Shown here: positions 16,196 to 27,261 of the stretch, piece after piece | Layout of the letters: every line of letters begins with the position of its first letter | Position numbering within the stretch: position 1 is the first letter of the stretch | Assembly (NCBI RefSeq): GCF_010725885.1 | Contig: NZ_AP022600.1 | Span: forward strand, 2,294,001 to 2,358,000 | Origin: Mycolicibacterium tokaiense | GTDB lineage: Bacteria; Actinomycetota; Actinomycetes; Mycobacteriales; Mycobacteriaceae | DNA length: 64,000 nt | Direction: 5' to 3' | Translations under genes and position numbers: made by a program | Notes under the pieces: model-generated | Database searches by the model: none | What the model saw: only the letters and a program-made list of their open reading frames with translations | What the model was told of the DNA's origin: nothing

Positions 16196-16624
16196 ATGAC
16201 CAGGGTGTTGAGGCGGGCATGGATCCCTCTGCTCATCGTCGTCGTGGTGGTGATCGCGGGGTTCACGGTGCACCGCATTCGGGGGTTCTTCGCGTCCGAA
16301 CCGCCGCTGGTGACGCCGGTCAACTTCGCCGACGACCCTGAGCCCTTCGAACCCAAGGTGGTCGAGTACGAGGTCGAGGGCCTCGGCGGGACCGCCAACG
16401 TCAACTACCTCGATCTGGAGGGCAAGCCGCAGCGCGTCGATGGTGCGGCCCTGCCCTGGCGGGTCCGGCTGGAGACCACCAATCCCTCGGCCATGGCCCA
16501 GGTGGTGGCCCAGGGCGCAGGCAGCAGCCTGACCTGCCGGATCATCGTCGACGGTGAGCTCAAAGAGGAAAGGACCGTCGACGGCGTGAGCGCCCAGACC
16601 TTCTGCATCGAGAAGTCCGCATGA
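16196..16624 (+). CDS. MmpS-family accessory membrane protein
   Basis: A 142-residue protein with one N-terminal membrane helix (about residues 10-30, [20 protein letters not shown]) followed by a periplasmic domain ending in a Cys-containing [20 protein letters not shown] region typical of MmpS proteins. MmpS proteins assist a cognate MmpL in export of lipids or siderophores or in drug efflux. The N-terminal pattern is closest to the MmpS4/MmpS5 group. The stop overlaps the mmpL start by four bases. No MmpR-like repressor is next to it, unlike the mmpS5-mmpL5 locus. Confidence 0.9.
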   Translation: MTRVLRRAWIPLLIVVVVVIAGFTVHRIRGFFASEPPLVTPVNFADDPEPFEPKVVEYEVEGLGGTANVNYLDLEGKPQRVDGAALPWRVRLETTNPSAMAQVVAQGAGSSLTCRIIVDGELKEERTVDGVSAQTFCIEKSA

Positions 16625-19512
16625 GTTCGCCGATCAACGAGCCGACCACTGACGAGATCCCGGTGGCCGCGCCCCCGCACCGCCCGCTGATCCCACGCAC
16701 CATCCGTGCGCTCGCCGTGCCGATCATCCTGGTGTGGATCGCGCTGATCGCGCTGGTGAACATCACCGTGCCGCAGCTGGAGACCGTCGGGCAGATGCAG
16801 GCCGTCTCCATGAGCCCGGACGAGGCGCCGTCGGTCATCGCGATGAAGCGCGTCGGCGACCTCTTCCAAGAGGGCACCTCCGACAGCGCGGTGATGATCG
16901 TGCTGGAGGGGCAGGAGCCCCTCGGCGACGACGCGCACCGGTTCTACGACGAGATGATCGCCAAGCTCCGCGAAGACCCGGAGCACGTGCAGTCGGTGCA
17001 GGACTTCTGGAGCGACCCGCTGACCGCGCCGGGCTCGCAGAGTCCCGACGGCAAGGCCGCCTACGTGCAGGTCAAACTCGCCGGCAACCAGGGCGAAGCG
17101 CTGGCAAACGAGTCGGTGGAAGCCGCCCAGGCGATCGTCAACAGCATCACCCCGCCCGACGGCGTGAAGGTCTACCTCACCGGCCCCGCGGCTCTGGCCG
17201 CCGACCAGCAGATCGCCGCGGACCGCAGCCTGCGGCTCATCGAGGCTGTCACCTTCACCGTCATCATCGTGATGCTGCTGCTGGTCTACCGGTCGATCGT
17301 CACGACCATCCTGATGCTGGTGATGGTGGTGCTGTCGCTGGCGGCCACCCGCGGCATCGTCGCGTTCCTCGGCTATCACGAGATCATCGGGCTCTCCAGC
17401 TTCGCCACCAACCTCCTCGTCACGCTGGCCATCGCGGCCTCCACGGACTACGCCATCTTCCTGATCGGCCGCTATCAGGAAGCCCGAAGTATGGGCGAGG
17501 ACAAGGAAGCCGCGTTCTACACGATGTTCCACGGCACGGCGCACGTGGTCGCCGGCTCGGGTCTGACCATCGCCGGCGCCACGTTCTGCCTGAGCTTCAC
17601 CCGGCTGCCGTATTTCCAGACCATGGGCATCCCGCTGGCCATCGGCATGTGTGTCGGCATCATCTCCGCGCTCACGCTGGGCACCGCGATCATCACGGTC
17701 GCCAGCCGCTTCGGGTTGTTCGAACCCAAGCGCGCCATGCGTATTCGCGGGTGGCGCAAGGTGGGTGCCGCGGTGGTGCGCTGGCCCGGGCCCATCCTGG
17801 TGGGCGCCACGGCGCTGGCGCTGGTCGGCCTGCTCACCCTGCCGGGCTATCGGACCAACTACAACGACCGCGCCTACCTGCCTGCGGATCTGCCGGCCAA
17901 CGAAGGGTACGCCGCGGCCGACCGGCACTTCAACAACGCGCGGATGAACCCCGAACTGCTGATGGTGGAAAGCGATCGGGACCTGCGCAACCCGGCAGAC
18001 TTCCTGGTCATCGAGAAGATCGCGAAGGCCATCTTCCAGGTGGACGGCATCGCCCGCGTCCAGGCCATCACGCGGCCGCAGGGGCAGCCGATCGAGAACA
18101 CCTCGATCCCGTTCATGATGAGCCAGCAGGGTGTCATGCAGACGCTCAACCAGAAGTACACCGACGACATGATGGCCAACATGCTCAAGCAGGCCGACGA
18201 CATGCAGACCACCATCGACAACATGGAAAAGATGTCGAGCATCACCGAGCAGATGGCCGACACCACCCACCAGATGGTCGGCCAGATGAAGAACATGGTG
18301 GTCGACATCGCGACCCTGCGTGACAACATCTCCACGTTCGACGACTTCTTCCGGCCGCTGCGCAACTACTTCTACTGGGAACCGCACTGCTACGACATCC
18401 CGATCTGCTGGGCGTTGCGGTCCATTTTCGACACCCTCGACGGCATCCAGATCATGACCGAGGACATCCAGCAGCTCATGCCGCAGATGGAGCGCCTGGA
18501 CACGTTGATGCCGCAGATGGTGGCGTTGATGCCGTCGATGATCGACACGATGAAGTCGATGAAGACCATGATGCTGACGATGCACCAGACCCAGTCCGGG
18601 ATGCAGGAACAGCAGAAGATCATGTCGGAGAACGGCACCGAGATGGGCGACGCGTTCAACGCCGCCAAGAACGACGACTCGTTCTACCTGCCGCAGGAAG
18701 CGTTCGACAATCCGGACTTCCAGCGTGGTCTCGAGCAGTTCCTGTCGCCGGACGGGCACGCGGTGCGGTTCATCATCAGCCACGACGGTGACCCGTTGTC
18801 ACCGGAGGGCGTGGCCCGCATCGACTCGATCAAGACGGCTGCCAAGGAGGCCATCAAAGGCACCCCGTTGGAAGGATCGACCATCTACCTCGGTGGGTCG
18901 GCGGCCACCTTCAAAGACATGTCCGACGGAAACACCTACGACCTGCTGATCGCCGGGATCTCCTCGCTCTGCCTGATTTTCATCATCATGCTGATCATCA
19001 CGCGGGCGGTGATCGCCTCGGCGGTGATCGTCGGCACGGTGGTGTTGTCGCTCGGTGCATCCTTCGGCCTGTCAGTTCTGTTGTGGCAGCACATCCTCGG
19101 CATCGAGCTGCACTGGATGGTGCTGGCGATGTCGGTCATCATCCTGCTGGCGGTGGGTGCGGACTACAACCTGCTGCTCGTGTCCCGTCTCAAAGAGGAG
19201 ATACACGCCGGGCTCAACACCGGCATCATCCGCGCCATGGGCGGCAGCGGCTCGGTGGCCACCGCCGCCGGCCTGGTGTTCGCGTTCACCATGATGTCCA
19301 TGGCCGTCAGCGAATTGACCGTGATCGGTCAGGTGGGAACCACCATCGGGCTGGGGCTGTTGTTCGACACCCTGGTGGTGCGTGCGTTCATGACCCCGGC
19401 GATCGCGGCCCTGCTGGGCCGCTGGTTCTGGTGGCCGCAGAACGTGCGCAGGCGCCCGCGGCCGTCGCCGTGGCCGTCACCGCCGCAGCAGCGGGAACCG
19501 ACCCCGGTCTGA
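16621..19512 (+). CDS. MmpL-family RND transporter
   Basis: A 963-residue RND transporter of usual MmpL length. An N-terminal membrane helix near residue 35 is followed by a periplasmic loop, then five to six helices (about residues 205-400) including the proton-relay segment [19 protein letters not shown] near residue 275. A second periplasmic loop (residues 415-770) is rich in Met/Gln heptads (about 500-690), predicting a long coiled coil, and the second helix bundle contains [15 protein letters not shown] near residue 840. The Met-rich coiled-coil loop with a Cys pair near residues 590-598 fits the MmpL4/MmpL5 class. It is inserted in the steroid block between Rv3548c- and Rv3547-like genes. 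Substrate cannot be read from sequence. Confidence 0.92.
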   Translation: MSSPINEPTTDEIPVAAPPHRPLIPRTIRALAVPIILVWIALIALVNITVPQLETVGQMQAVSMSPDEAPSVIAMKRVGDLFQEGTSDSAVMIVLEGQEPLGDDAHRFYDEMIAKLREDPEHVQSVQDFWSDPLTAPGSQSPDGKAAYVQVKLAGNQGEALANESVEAAQAIVNSITPPDGVKVYLTGPAALAADQQIAADRSLRLIEAVTFTVIIVMLLLVYRSIVTTILMLVMVVLSLAATRGIVAFLGYHEIIGLSSFATNLLVTLAIAASTDYAIFLIGRYQEARSMGEDKEAAFYTMFHGTAHVVAGSGLTIAGATFCLSFTRLPYFQTMGIPLAIGMCVGIISALTLGTAIITVASRFGLFEPKRAMRIRGWRKVGAAVVRWPGPILVGATALALVGLLTLPGYRTNYNDRAYLPADLPANEGYAAADRHFNNARMNPELLMVESDRDLRNPADFLVIEKIAKAIFQVDGIARVQAITRPQGQPIENTSIPFMMSQQGVMQTLNQKYTDDMMANMLKQADDMQTTIDNMEKMSSITEQMADTTHQMVGQMKNMVVDIATLRDNISTFDDFFRPLRNYFYWEPHCYDIPICWALRSIFDTLDGIQIMTEDIQQLMPQMERLDTLMPQMVALMPSMIDTMKSMKTMMLTMHQTQSGMQEQQKIMSENGTEMGDAFNAAKNDDSFYLPQEAFDNPDFQRGLEQFLSPDGHAVRFIISHDGDPLSPEGVARIDSIKTAAKEAIKGTPLEGSTIYLGGSAATFKDMSDGNTYDLLIAGISSLCLIFIIMLIITRAVIASAVIVGTVVLSLGASFGLSVLLWQHILGIELHWMVLAMSVIILLAVGADYNLLLVSRLKEEIHAGLNTGIIRAMGGSGSVATAAGLVFAFTMMSMAVSELTVIGQVGTTIGLGLLFDTLVVRAFMTPAIAALLGRWFWWPQNVRRRPRPSPWPSPPQQREPTPV

Positions 19513-19527
19513 CGATCGGGGGTCGGG

Positions 19528-19959
19528 CTACCAGGTCCAGACGGTGGGATCCACCGGTGGGTAGTTCATGCAGACTTCGGTGCCGTGGGCGACAACGCCT
19601 TTGTTGTTGAAGAACAGCTTGGCCCAGTTGGGCCAGTTCCAGGCCAGGGTCTCGTAGAAGGCGTTGGTGGCGGTCTCTTCGGAGTAGGCGCGCCGGCCGG
19701 CGTAGTCCATGGAGAAGAACCAGGTGATGCGGTCGCGGGCCCACTTCTGCACGTCGGGGGACTTGTTGTTGTAGTCGATGATGTAGCGCTCGTAGTACAC
19801 CGGGTCGGTGTCGCGGACAGCGGCCATGTACTGATCGACGGTGCAGGTGGTCTTGAGCATCCGCGACGGGATCGGATACTCGTCGGTGGCATCTGCGGCG
19901 GCCGGGGCGGCTGTGGCCAGGGCGGTGAAGGCGAGCGCGGTCACCAGGATTCGACGCAT
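19528..19959 (-). CDS. Secreted DUF5078-type protein
   Basis: 143 residues with a Sec signal peptide (residues 1-22, MRRILVTALAFTALATAAPA, cleavage after AAA). The mature part carries two cysteines (TTCTVDQYM near residue 38 and GTEVCMNYPP near residue 130) that could form a disulfide, and is rich in Trp/Tyr. The pattern matches the mycobacterial DUF5078 family of unknown function. The gene ends 15 bases from the mmpL stop on the opposite strand and its start overlaps the DUF732 gene stop as TGATG, so both secreted proteins are co-translated. Confidence 0.8.
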   Translation of the reverse strand: MRRILVTALAFTALATAAPAAADATDEYPIPSRMLKTTCTVDQYMAAVRDTDPVYYERYIIDYNNKSPDVQKWARDRITWFFSMDYAGRRAYSEETATNAFYETLAWNWPNWAKLFFNNKGVVAHGTEVCMNYPPVDPTVWTW

Positions 19960-20300
19960 CAGTTCCTACTCTCGGCGGCGCGCTGCAACACGAACGTCTG
20001 GTCGGGGCAGTAGATCGGGATACCGGCGCCGACGAACTGCCAGGCCTGATCCGTGGTGGAGCCCTTCTGCAGCTGGTCGTGCACGAACTTCGCCGAGGCG
20101 AAGGCATCCGGGTCGTGGCCGTTGCGCAGCCGCTTGCACATGATCTTGCCGATCCAGGCGTTGTAGTCCTTCTGCCCGTAGATCCCGAAGGTGTGCAACT
20201 GCTCGGCGAAAGCCTCGTCCGGATCAGCTGCCGCGGTGGGGGCCAGCGCCAGGGCCAGGGCAGCGCCGGCGGCCAGCACCGCCACTCGTAGTCCACGCAT
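19959..20300 (-). CDS. Secreted DUF732-type protein
   Basis: 113 residues with a signal peptide (about residues 1-25, ending TAAAD). The mature protein has two cysteines, KIMCKRL and PIYCPDQ, and the F-x-G-I-Y spacing typical of the small DUF732 helical fold, common in mycobacteria and of unknown function. It is the first gene of a two-gene unit with the DUF5078 protein. The 39-base upstream gap contains ATCGT-N7-ACGAT (20307-20323), a possible operator. Confidence 0.8.
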   Translation of the reverse strand: MRGLRVAVLAAGAALALALAPTAAADPDEAFAEQLHTFGIYGQKDYNAWIGKIMCKRLRNGHDPDAFASAKFVHDQLQKGSTTDQAWQFVGAGIPIYCPDQTFVLQRAAESRN

Positions 20301-20339
20301 TGCGAAATCGTAACGTAAACGATCTAAGTATTCAGCCGC

Positions 20340-22382
<2,043 letters not shown>

Positions 22383-22383
22383 C

Positions 22384-22397
22384 TAGAACACGTTTCA
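22384..22397. promoter_or_regulatory. KstR operator, fadA5 side
   Basis: TAGAACACGTTTCA matches the KstR consensus core (TnGAACnnGTTnCA-like, AAC-N2-GTT dyad). It lies 11 bases upstream of the fadA5 start on the leftward side. Confidence 0.85.
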
Positions 22398-22462
22398 TTA
22401 CTCTGACAAGCAGCGATGCCGCCATGCCTTTCATCTGCAGTGGAGGCATGTTTTACTGGCAC

Positions 22463-22476
22463 TAGAACACGTTGCA
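22463..22476. promoter_or_regulatory. KstR operator, cyp125 side
   Basis: TAGAACACGTTGCA, differing from the first site at one base, with the same AAC-N2-GTT dyad. It ends 18 bases before the cyp125 start, which has an AGGAG ribosome-binding site. One operator per divergent promoter is the expected layout for KstR. Confidence 0.87.
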
Positions 22477-22494
22477 TTTGAGGAGCGCACAAGC

Positions 22495-23745
22495 ATGCCC
22501 ACCCCGAAGTCCAGCCCCATTCCCGCCGAATTCGATTTTCTCGACGCGAACCTGAACCTCGAGCGGCTGCCGGTCGAAGAACTCGCCGAGCTGCGCAGGT
22601 CCGAGCCTATCCACTGGGTCGACGTCCCGGGAGGGACGGGTGGCTTCGGTGACCCGGGCTACTGGCTCGTCACCAAGCACGCCGATGTCAAGGACGTCTC
22701 CAAGCGCAACGACGTCTTCGGCAGCTCGCCCGACGGCGCCATCCCGGTGTGGCCGCAGGGCATGGAGCGCTCGGCGATCGATCTGCAGAAGGCCGTGCTG
22801 CTGAACATGGACGCCCCGCAGCACACGCGGCTGCGCAAGATCATCTCGCGCGGGTTCACGCCTCGCGCCATCGGCCGCCTGGAGGACGAACTGCGCACCC
22901 GCGCCCGCCAGATCGCCGAGACCGCGGCCGCCGAGGGCAGCGGCGATTTCGTCGAGCAGGTCTCCTGCGAGTTGCCGCTGCAGGCCATCGCCGGGCTGCT
23001 CGGGGTGCCGCAGGAAGACCGCGACAAGCTGTTCCGCTGGTCCAACGAGATGACGGCGGGGGAGGACCCGGAGTACGCCGACATCGATCCGGCCATGTCC
23101 TCCTTCGAGCTCATCACCTACGCCATGAAGATGGCCGAGGAGCGGGCCAAGAACCCCACCGACGACATCGTCACCACCCTTGTCCAGGCCGACCTCGACG
23201 GCGAGAAGCTCTCCGACGACGAGTTCGGCTTCTTCGTCGTGATGCTGGCGGTGGCCGGCAACGAGACCACGCGTAACTCCATCACCCACGGCATGATTGC
23301 CTTCTCTCAGCACCCCGAGCAGTGGGAGCTGTACAAGCGGGAGCGCCCGGAGTCCGCGGCCGATGAGATCGTCCGCTGGGCCACCCCGGTGTCGGCGTTC
23401 CAGCGCACCGCCCTGGAAGACACCGAGCTGTCCGGAGTGCAGATCAAGAAGGGCGAGCGCGTCGTGATGTCCTACCGCTCGGCCAACTTCGACGACGAGG
23501 TGTTCGACAACCCGCACGAGTTCAACATCCTGCGCAGCCCCAACCCGCACGTCGGGTTCGGCGGCACCGGAGCGCACTACTGCATCGGAGCCAACCTGGC
23601 CCGGATGACCATCAACCTGATCTTCAACGCGGTCGCCGACGCGATGCCCGACCTCAAGCCCATCGGCGAACCCGAGCGGTTGATGTCGGGCTGGCTCAAC
23701 GGGATCAAGCACTGGCAGGTGGACTACACGGGTAAGGGCGCCTGA
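22495..23745 (+). CDS. cyp125: Cholesterol 26/27-hydroxylase CYP125
   Basis: A 416-residue soluble P450. The heme-ligand Cys is residue 363 in GFGGTGAHYCIGANLAR; the oxygen-activating I-helix motif AGNETTRNS is near residue 255; the K-helix contains ESAADEIVRW. CYP125 oxidises the terminal methyl of the cholesterol/cholestenone side chain to the acid, starting side-chain breakdown. First gene of the rightward operon cyp125-fadE28-fadE29-chsH2-chsH1-ltp2, each gene overlapping or abutting the next. Close to the M. tuberculosis Rv3545c length (433). Confidence 0.95.
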   Translation: MPTPKSSPIPAEFDFLDANLNLERLPVEELAELRRSEPIHWVDVPGGTGGFGDPGYWLVTKHADVKDVSKRNDVFGSSPDGAIPVWPQGMERSAIDLQKAVLLNMDAPQHTRLRKIISRGFTPRAIGRLEDELRTRARQIAETAAAEGSGDFVEQVSCELPLQAIAGLLGVPQEDRDKLFRWSNEMTAGEDPEYADIDPAMSSFELITYAMKMAEERAKNPTDDIVTTLVQADLDGEKLSDDEFGFFVVMLAVAGNETTRNSITHGMIAFSQHPEQWELYKRERPESAADEIVRWATPVSAFQRTALEDTELSGVQIKKGERVVMSYRSANFDDEVFDNPHEFNILRSPNPHVGFGGTGAHYCIGANLARMTINLIFNAVADAMPDLKPIGEPERLMSGWLNGIKHWQVDYTGKGA

Positions 23746-24746
23746 TGGACTTCACCCCCGACGAAGGCCAGCAGGCTGTCGCCGACGTGGTGACTTCGGT
23801 GCTGGATCGTGACAACAGTTGGGACGCACTGGTTTCCGGCGGTGTCACCGCACTCGGGGTGCCCGAGCATGTCGGCGGCGACGGCGTGGGACTCGCGGAG
23901 ATCGCGACGGCGCTGACCGAGATCGGTCGGCACGGCACCGTCGGTCCTGCACTGGCGACGCTGGGTGCCACCGCGGTGTTGCGTGACGCGGCGACCGACA
24001 GTCAGCAGCAGCGCTACCTGGCGGATGTGCCAGGAGGCGCCATCGTGACGCTGGCGCTCAACGAGCCGGGCAGATCGTTGCCCGAGCATCCGGCTGTCAC
24101 TTTCGCCGCGGGGGTGCTCAACGGCACCAAGATCGCGGTCAGCCATGCCGCACAGGCCAAGTGGATCGTGGTGAGCACCGACAGCGCCGTGGTGGTCGTG
24201 CCCGGTGACGCTGCGGGTCTGACGGTCACCAGCACCCCGTCGTCGACCGGCGCCGAAGAATGCGTCGTGACGTTCGCCGACGTGGCGGTCGGTGACGACG
24301 ATGTACTGGCCGACGTCACCGCTACCCGCGTCAATCAACTGGCACTGGTCACCATCGGCGCCTTCGCCGCGGGTCTGGTGGCCGGCGCGCTGCGTCTGAC
24401 CGCCGATTATGTGGCCACCCGCGAACAGTTCGGCAGACCGCTGTCGACGTTCCAGACGGTGGCCGCGCAACTGTCCGAGGTCTACATCGCCTCACGCACC
24501 ATCTCGCTGCTGTCCACCTCGGCGGTGTGGCGACTGTCTCAAGGGCTCGACGCCGACGAAGACCTTGCGGTGCTGGGCTACTGGCTGTCGTCGCAGGCTG
24601 CCCCCGCCATGCGGCTGTGCCATCACCTGCACGGCGGGATGGGCATGGACATCACCTACCCGATGGACCGCTTCTACTCCTCGATCAAGGACCTGACGCG
24701 GATCCTGGGCGGGCCGACACACCGATTGGATCTGGTGGGAGTGTAG
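23745..24746 (+). CDS. fadE28: Acyl-CoA dehydrogenase FadE28 (ChsE1), small subunit
   Basis: A 333-residue short-type acyl-CoA dehydrogenase, ending with MRLCHHLHGGMGMDITYPMD instead of the NEIQR signature seen in full-length partners. It forms the alpha2beta2 ChsE1-ChsE2 complex with FadE29, dehydrogenating the three-carbon side chain CoA (3-OPC-CoA). The start shares one base with the cyp125 stop (TGATG) and fadE29 begins directly after its stop with no gap. Confidence 0.92.
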   Translation: MDFTPDEGQQAVADVVTSVLDRDNSWDALVSGGVTALGVPEHVGGDGVGLAEIATALTEIGRHGTVGPALATLGATAVLRDAATDSQQQRYLADVPGGAIVTLALNEPGRSLPEHPAVTFAAGVLNGTKIAVSHAAQAKWIVVSTDSAVVVVPGDAAGLTVTSTPSSTGAEECVVTFADVAVGDDDVLADVTATRVNQLALVTIGAFAAGLVAGALRLTADYVATREQFGRPLSTFQTVAAQLSEVYIASRTISLLSTSAVWRLSQGLDADEDLAVLGYWLSSQAAPAMRLCHHLHGGMGMDITYPMDRFYSSIKDLTRILGGPTHRLDLVGV

Positions 24747-25910
24747 ATGTACATCGAACTGACACCCGAGCAGCGGGCGCTGCAAGCCGAACTGCGGCAG
24801 TACTTCTCGACGCTGATCACGCCGGAGGAGGCGGCAGCGATGGAGTCCAACCGGCACAACGAGGCCTACCGCGCGGTGATCAAGCGGATGGGTACCGACG
24901 GCAAATTGGGCGTCGGCTGGCCGAAGGAGTACGGGGGCCTGGGCTTCGGTCCGGTGGAGCAACAGATCTTCGTCAACGAGGCCAACCGCGCCGACGTGCC
25001 GCTGCCGCTGGTGACGCTGCAGACCGTGGGGCCCACCCTGCAGGTGTACGGCACCGAGGAACAGAAGAAGAAGTTCCTGCCCGGAATTCTCTCCGGTGAC
25101 ATCCATTTCGCGATCGGCTATTCCGAGCCCGAGGCCGGTACCGACCTCGCGTCGCTACGCACGTCCGCGGTCCGCCACGGCGACGAATACATCGTCAACG
25201 GGCAGAAGATGTGGACCACCGGCGCCCACGACGCCGACTACATCTGGTTGGCCGTGCGTACCGACCCCGATGCCGCCAAGCACAAAGGCATCTCGATCCT
25301 GATCGTCGACACGAAGGACCCAGGGTTCTCCTGGACGCCGATCATCCTGTCCGACGGGGCGCATCACACCAACGCGTCGTACTACAACGACGTGCGCGTG
25401 CCCGCCGACATGCTGGTCGGCGAGGAGAACGGCGGCTGGAAGCTCATCACCACCCAGCTCAACCACGAGCGGGTCGGGCTGGGGCCGGCCGGCCGCGTGG
25501 CCGGCATCTACGACCAGGTGCGCGCCTGGGCCTCCAAGCCCGGCTCGGACGGCGTCACACCCATCGAGAACCAGGACGTGGCGCGGCTGCTCGGGCAGAT
25601 CAAAGCCATCTGGCGGGTCAACGAGCTGCTGAACTGGCAGGTCGCGGCCTCCGGGGAGACCATCGCCGTCGCCGACGCCGCAGCCACCAAGGTCTTCTCC
25701 ACCGAGCGCATCCAGGAGGTCGGGCGACTGGCCGAGGAGATTGTGGGCACCTACGGCAACCCGGCGGACCCGGAGACCGGCGAGCTGCTCGACTGGCTGG
25801 ACAAGATGACCAAACGCAATCTGGTCATCACCTTCGGTGGAGGTGTCAACGAAGTGATGCGGGAGATGATCGCGGCGTCCGGGCTCAAGGTTCCCCGGGT
25901 GTCCCGGTGA
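24747..25910 (+). CDS. fadE29: Acyl-CoA dehydrogenase FadE29 (ChsE2), large subunit
   Basis: A 387-residue acyl-CoA dehydrogenase. YSEPEAGTDLASLRT near residue 128 and VNGQKMWTTGAHDADY near residue 150 form the FAD/substrate region; the C-terminus has ITFGGGVNEVMREMIA in place of the common NEIQR. This altered signature is the normal form for FadE29. With FadE28 it makes the dehydrogenase for 3-OPC-CoA in the last side-chain cycle. It overlaps chsH2 by four bases (GTGA). Confidence 0.93.
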   Translation: MYIELTPEQRALQAELRQYFSTLITPEEAAAMESNRHNEAYRAVIKRMGTDGKLGVGWPKEYGGLGFGPVEQQIFVNEANRADVPLPLVTLQTVGPTLQVYGTEEQKKKFLPGILSGDIHFAIGYSEPEAGTDLASLRTSAVRHGDEYIVNGQKMWTTGAHDADYIWLAVRTDPDAAKHKGISILIVDTKDPGFSWTPIILSDGAHHTNASYYNDVRVPADMLVGEENGGWKLITTQLNHERVGLGPAGRVAGIYDQVRAWASKPGSDGVTPIENQDVARLLGQIKAIWRVNELLNWQVAASGETIAVADAAATKVFSTERIQEVGRLAEEIVGTYGNPADPETGELLDWLDKMTKRNLVITFGGGVNEVMREMIAASGLKVPRVSR

Positions 25911-26866
25911 GTGACCTGCAGGCCGGCATCGACGCGCTGCTGGCCGACGGGCGCAGCGCGCCGACTCCTGCCCGGGACCCGGTGAATGAGCCCATGATCC
26001 ACCACTGGGTGGACGCCATCGGCGACACCAACCCGATCTACGTCGACGAGGACGCCGCCCGGGCCGCCGGCCATGAGGGCATCGTCGCACCACCGGCGAT
26101 GATCCAGGTCTGGACGATGATGGGGCTGGGCCGCACACGCTCCGGCGATGACCCGCTGGGACGCGCGATGACGATGTTCGACGACGCCGGGTACGTCGGC
26201 GTTGTCGCCACCAACTGCGACCAGACCTACCACCGTTACCTCAAACCCGGCGAGCAGGTGGTGATGAGTGCCGAGATCGTCGGCATCGTCGGACCCAAGC
26301 AGACCGCCCTGGGCGAGGGGTACTTCATCAACCAGAAGATCCGCTGGCACGTCGGTGATGAAGAAGTGGCCGACATGGACTGGCGCATCATGAAGTTCCG
26401 GCCGGCAGCCAATCAGAAACCGGCCGAAACCAGCGCGCTGCCAGAAGATCTCGACCCCGACAAGCTGATGCGTCCGGCGTCGTCGCGCGACACCAAGTTC
26501 TTCTGGGACGGCGTTGCCGCGCACGAGCTGCGCATCCAGCGGCGCCCCGACGGCACCCTGCAACATCCGCCGGTGCCTGCGGTGTGGGCCGACAAAGACG
26601 CACCCGTCGACTATGTCGTCGCCTCCGGCAAGGGCACGGTGTACAGCTACGTGGTGCACCACGCGCCGAAGGTGCCCGGCCGCAGCGTGCCGTTCGTGAT
26701 CGCACTCATCGAGTTGGAGGAGGGTGTGCGTATGCTCGGCGAGCTCCGCGGCGTGGACCCGGACCAGGTGAAGATCGGAATGCCGGTCAGCGCAACATAT
26801 CTCGACTTCCCAGACAGTGACATCAGCCCGGCCTGGACCTTGTACGCATGGGAGCCGCAAGCGTGA
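25907..26866 (+). CDS. chsH2: ChsH2: MaoC-like hydratase subunit fused to DUF35
   Basis: 319 residues, two domains. Residues about 1-185 are a MaoC-type hot-dog hydratase (VNEPMIHHWVDAIGDTNPIY at 26-45 is the usual conserved opening); residues about 195-319 are a DUF35 OB-fold (KFFWDGVAAHELRIQRR onward) without zinc-ribbon cysteines. Known role: ChsH1-ChsH2 hydrates the propenoyl-CoA side chain, and the DUF35 domain docks Ltp2. The GTG at 25907 overlaps the fadE29 stop; longer in-frame readings lie inside fadE29. Confidence 0.92.
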   Translation: MSDLQAGIDALLADGRSAPTPARDPVNEPMIHHWVDAIGDTNPIYVDEDAARAAGHEGIVAPPAMIQVWTMMGLGRTRSGDDPLGRAMTMFDDAGYVGVVATNCDQTYHRYLKPGEQVVMSAEIVGIVGPKQTALGEGYFINQKIRWHVGDEEVADMDWRIMKFRPAANQKPAETSALPEDLDPDKLMRPASSRDTKFFWDGVAAHELRIQRRPDGTLQHPPVPAVWADKDAPVDYVVASGKGTVYSYVVHHAPKVPGRSVPFVIALIELEEGVRMLGELRGVDPDQVKIGMPVSATYLDFPDSDISPAWTLYAWEPQA

Positions 26867-27261
26867 GCGCAACACTCGAGGTGGGAACCCAACTGCCGGA
26901 GCTGAAGATCTACGGCGACCCCACCTTCATCGTGTCCACGGCCATCGCCACCCGCGACTACCAGGACGTGCACCACGACCGGGACAAGGCGCAGGCCAAG
27001 GGGTCCAAGGACATCTTCGTCAACATCCTCACCGACACCGGGCTGGTGGGCCGGTACGTCACGGACTGGGCCGGCCCCCGCGCCGTCGTCACCTCGATCA
27101 AGTTGCGACTCGGGGTGCCGTGGTACGCCTACGACACCATCACGTTCACCGGTGAGGTCACCGAGATCGACGGCGACCGAGTGACGCTGAAAGTGGTGGG
27201 CGCCAACAGTTTGGGCAATCACGTGATCGCCACCTCCACACTCACTCTGGGGGCGCAGTGA
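26863..27261 (+). CDS. chsH1: ChsH1: MaoC-like hydratase catalytic subunit
   Basis: A 132-residue hot-dog protein. TRDYQDVHHDRDKAQAKGSK near residues 30-49 contains the Asp-x4-His hydratase motif (D-V-H-H-D), with the FVNILTDTGL helix behind it. It partners ChsH2 in hydrating the 17-side-chain enoyl-CoA. GTG 26863 is preferred because it gives the four-base GTGA overlap seen throughout this operon and a length near the M. tuberculosis 129; ATG 26848 would add five residues. Confidence 0.92.
   Translation: MSATLEVGTQLPELKIYGDPTFIVSTAIATRDYQDVHHDRDKAQAKGSKDIFVNILTDTGLVGRYVTDWAGPRAVVTSIKLRLGVPWYAYDTITFTGEVTEIDGDRVTLKVVGANSLGNHVIATSTLTLGAQ

Noticed and set aside
16405..18783. 792-codon open frame on the minus strand, His/Arg/Asp-rich
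   Set aside because: It lies wholly antisense to mmpS-mmpL, whose domains are unmistakable; its composition is the usual high-GC antisense shadow.
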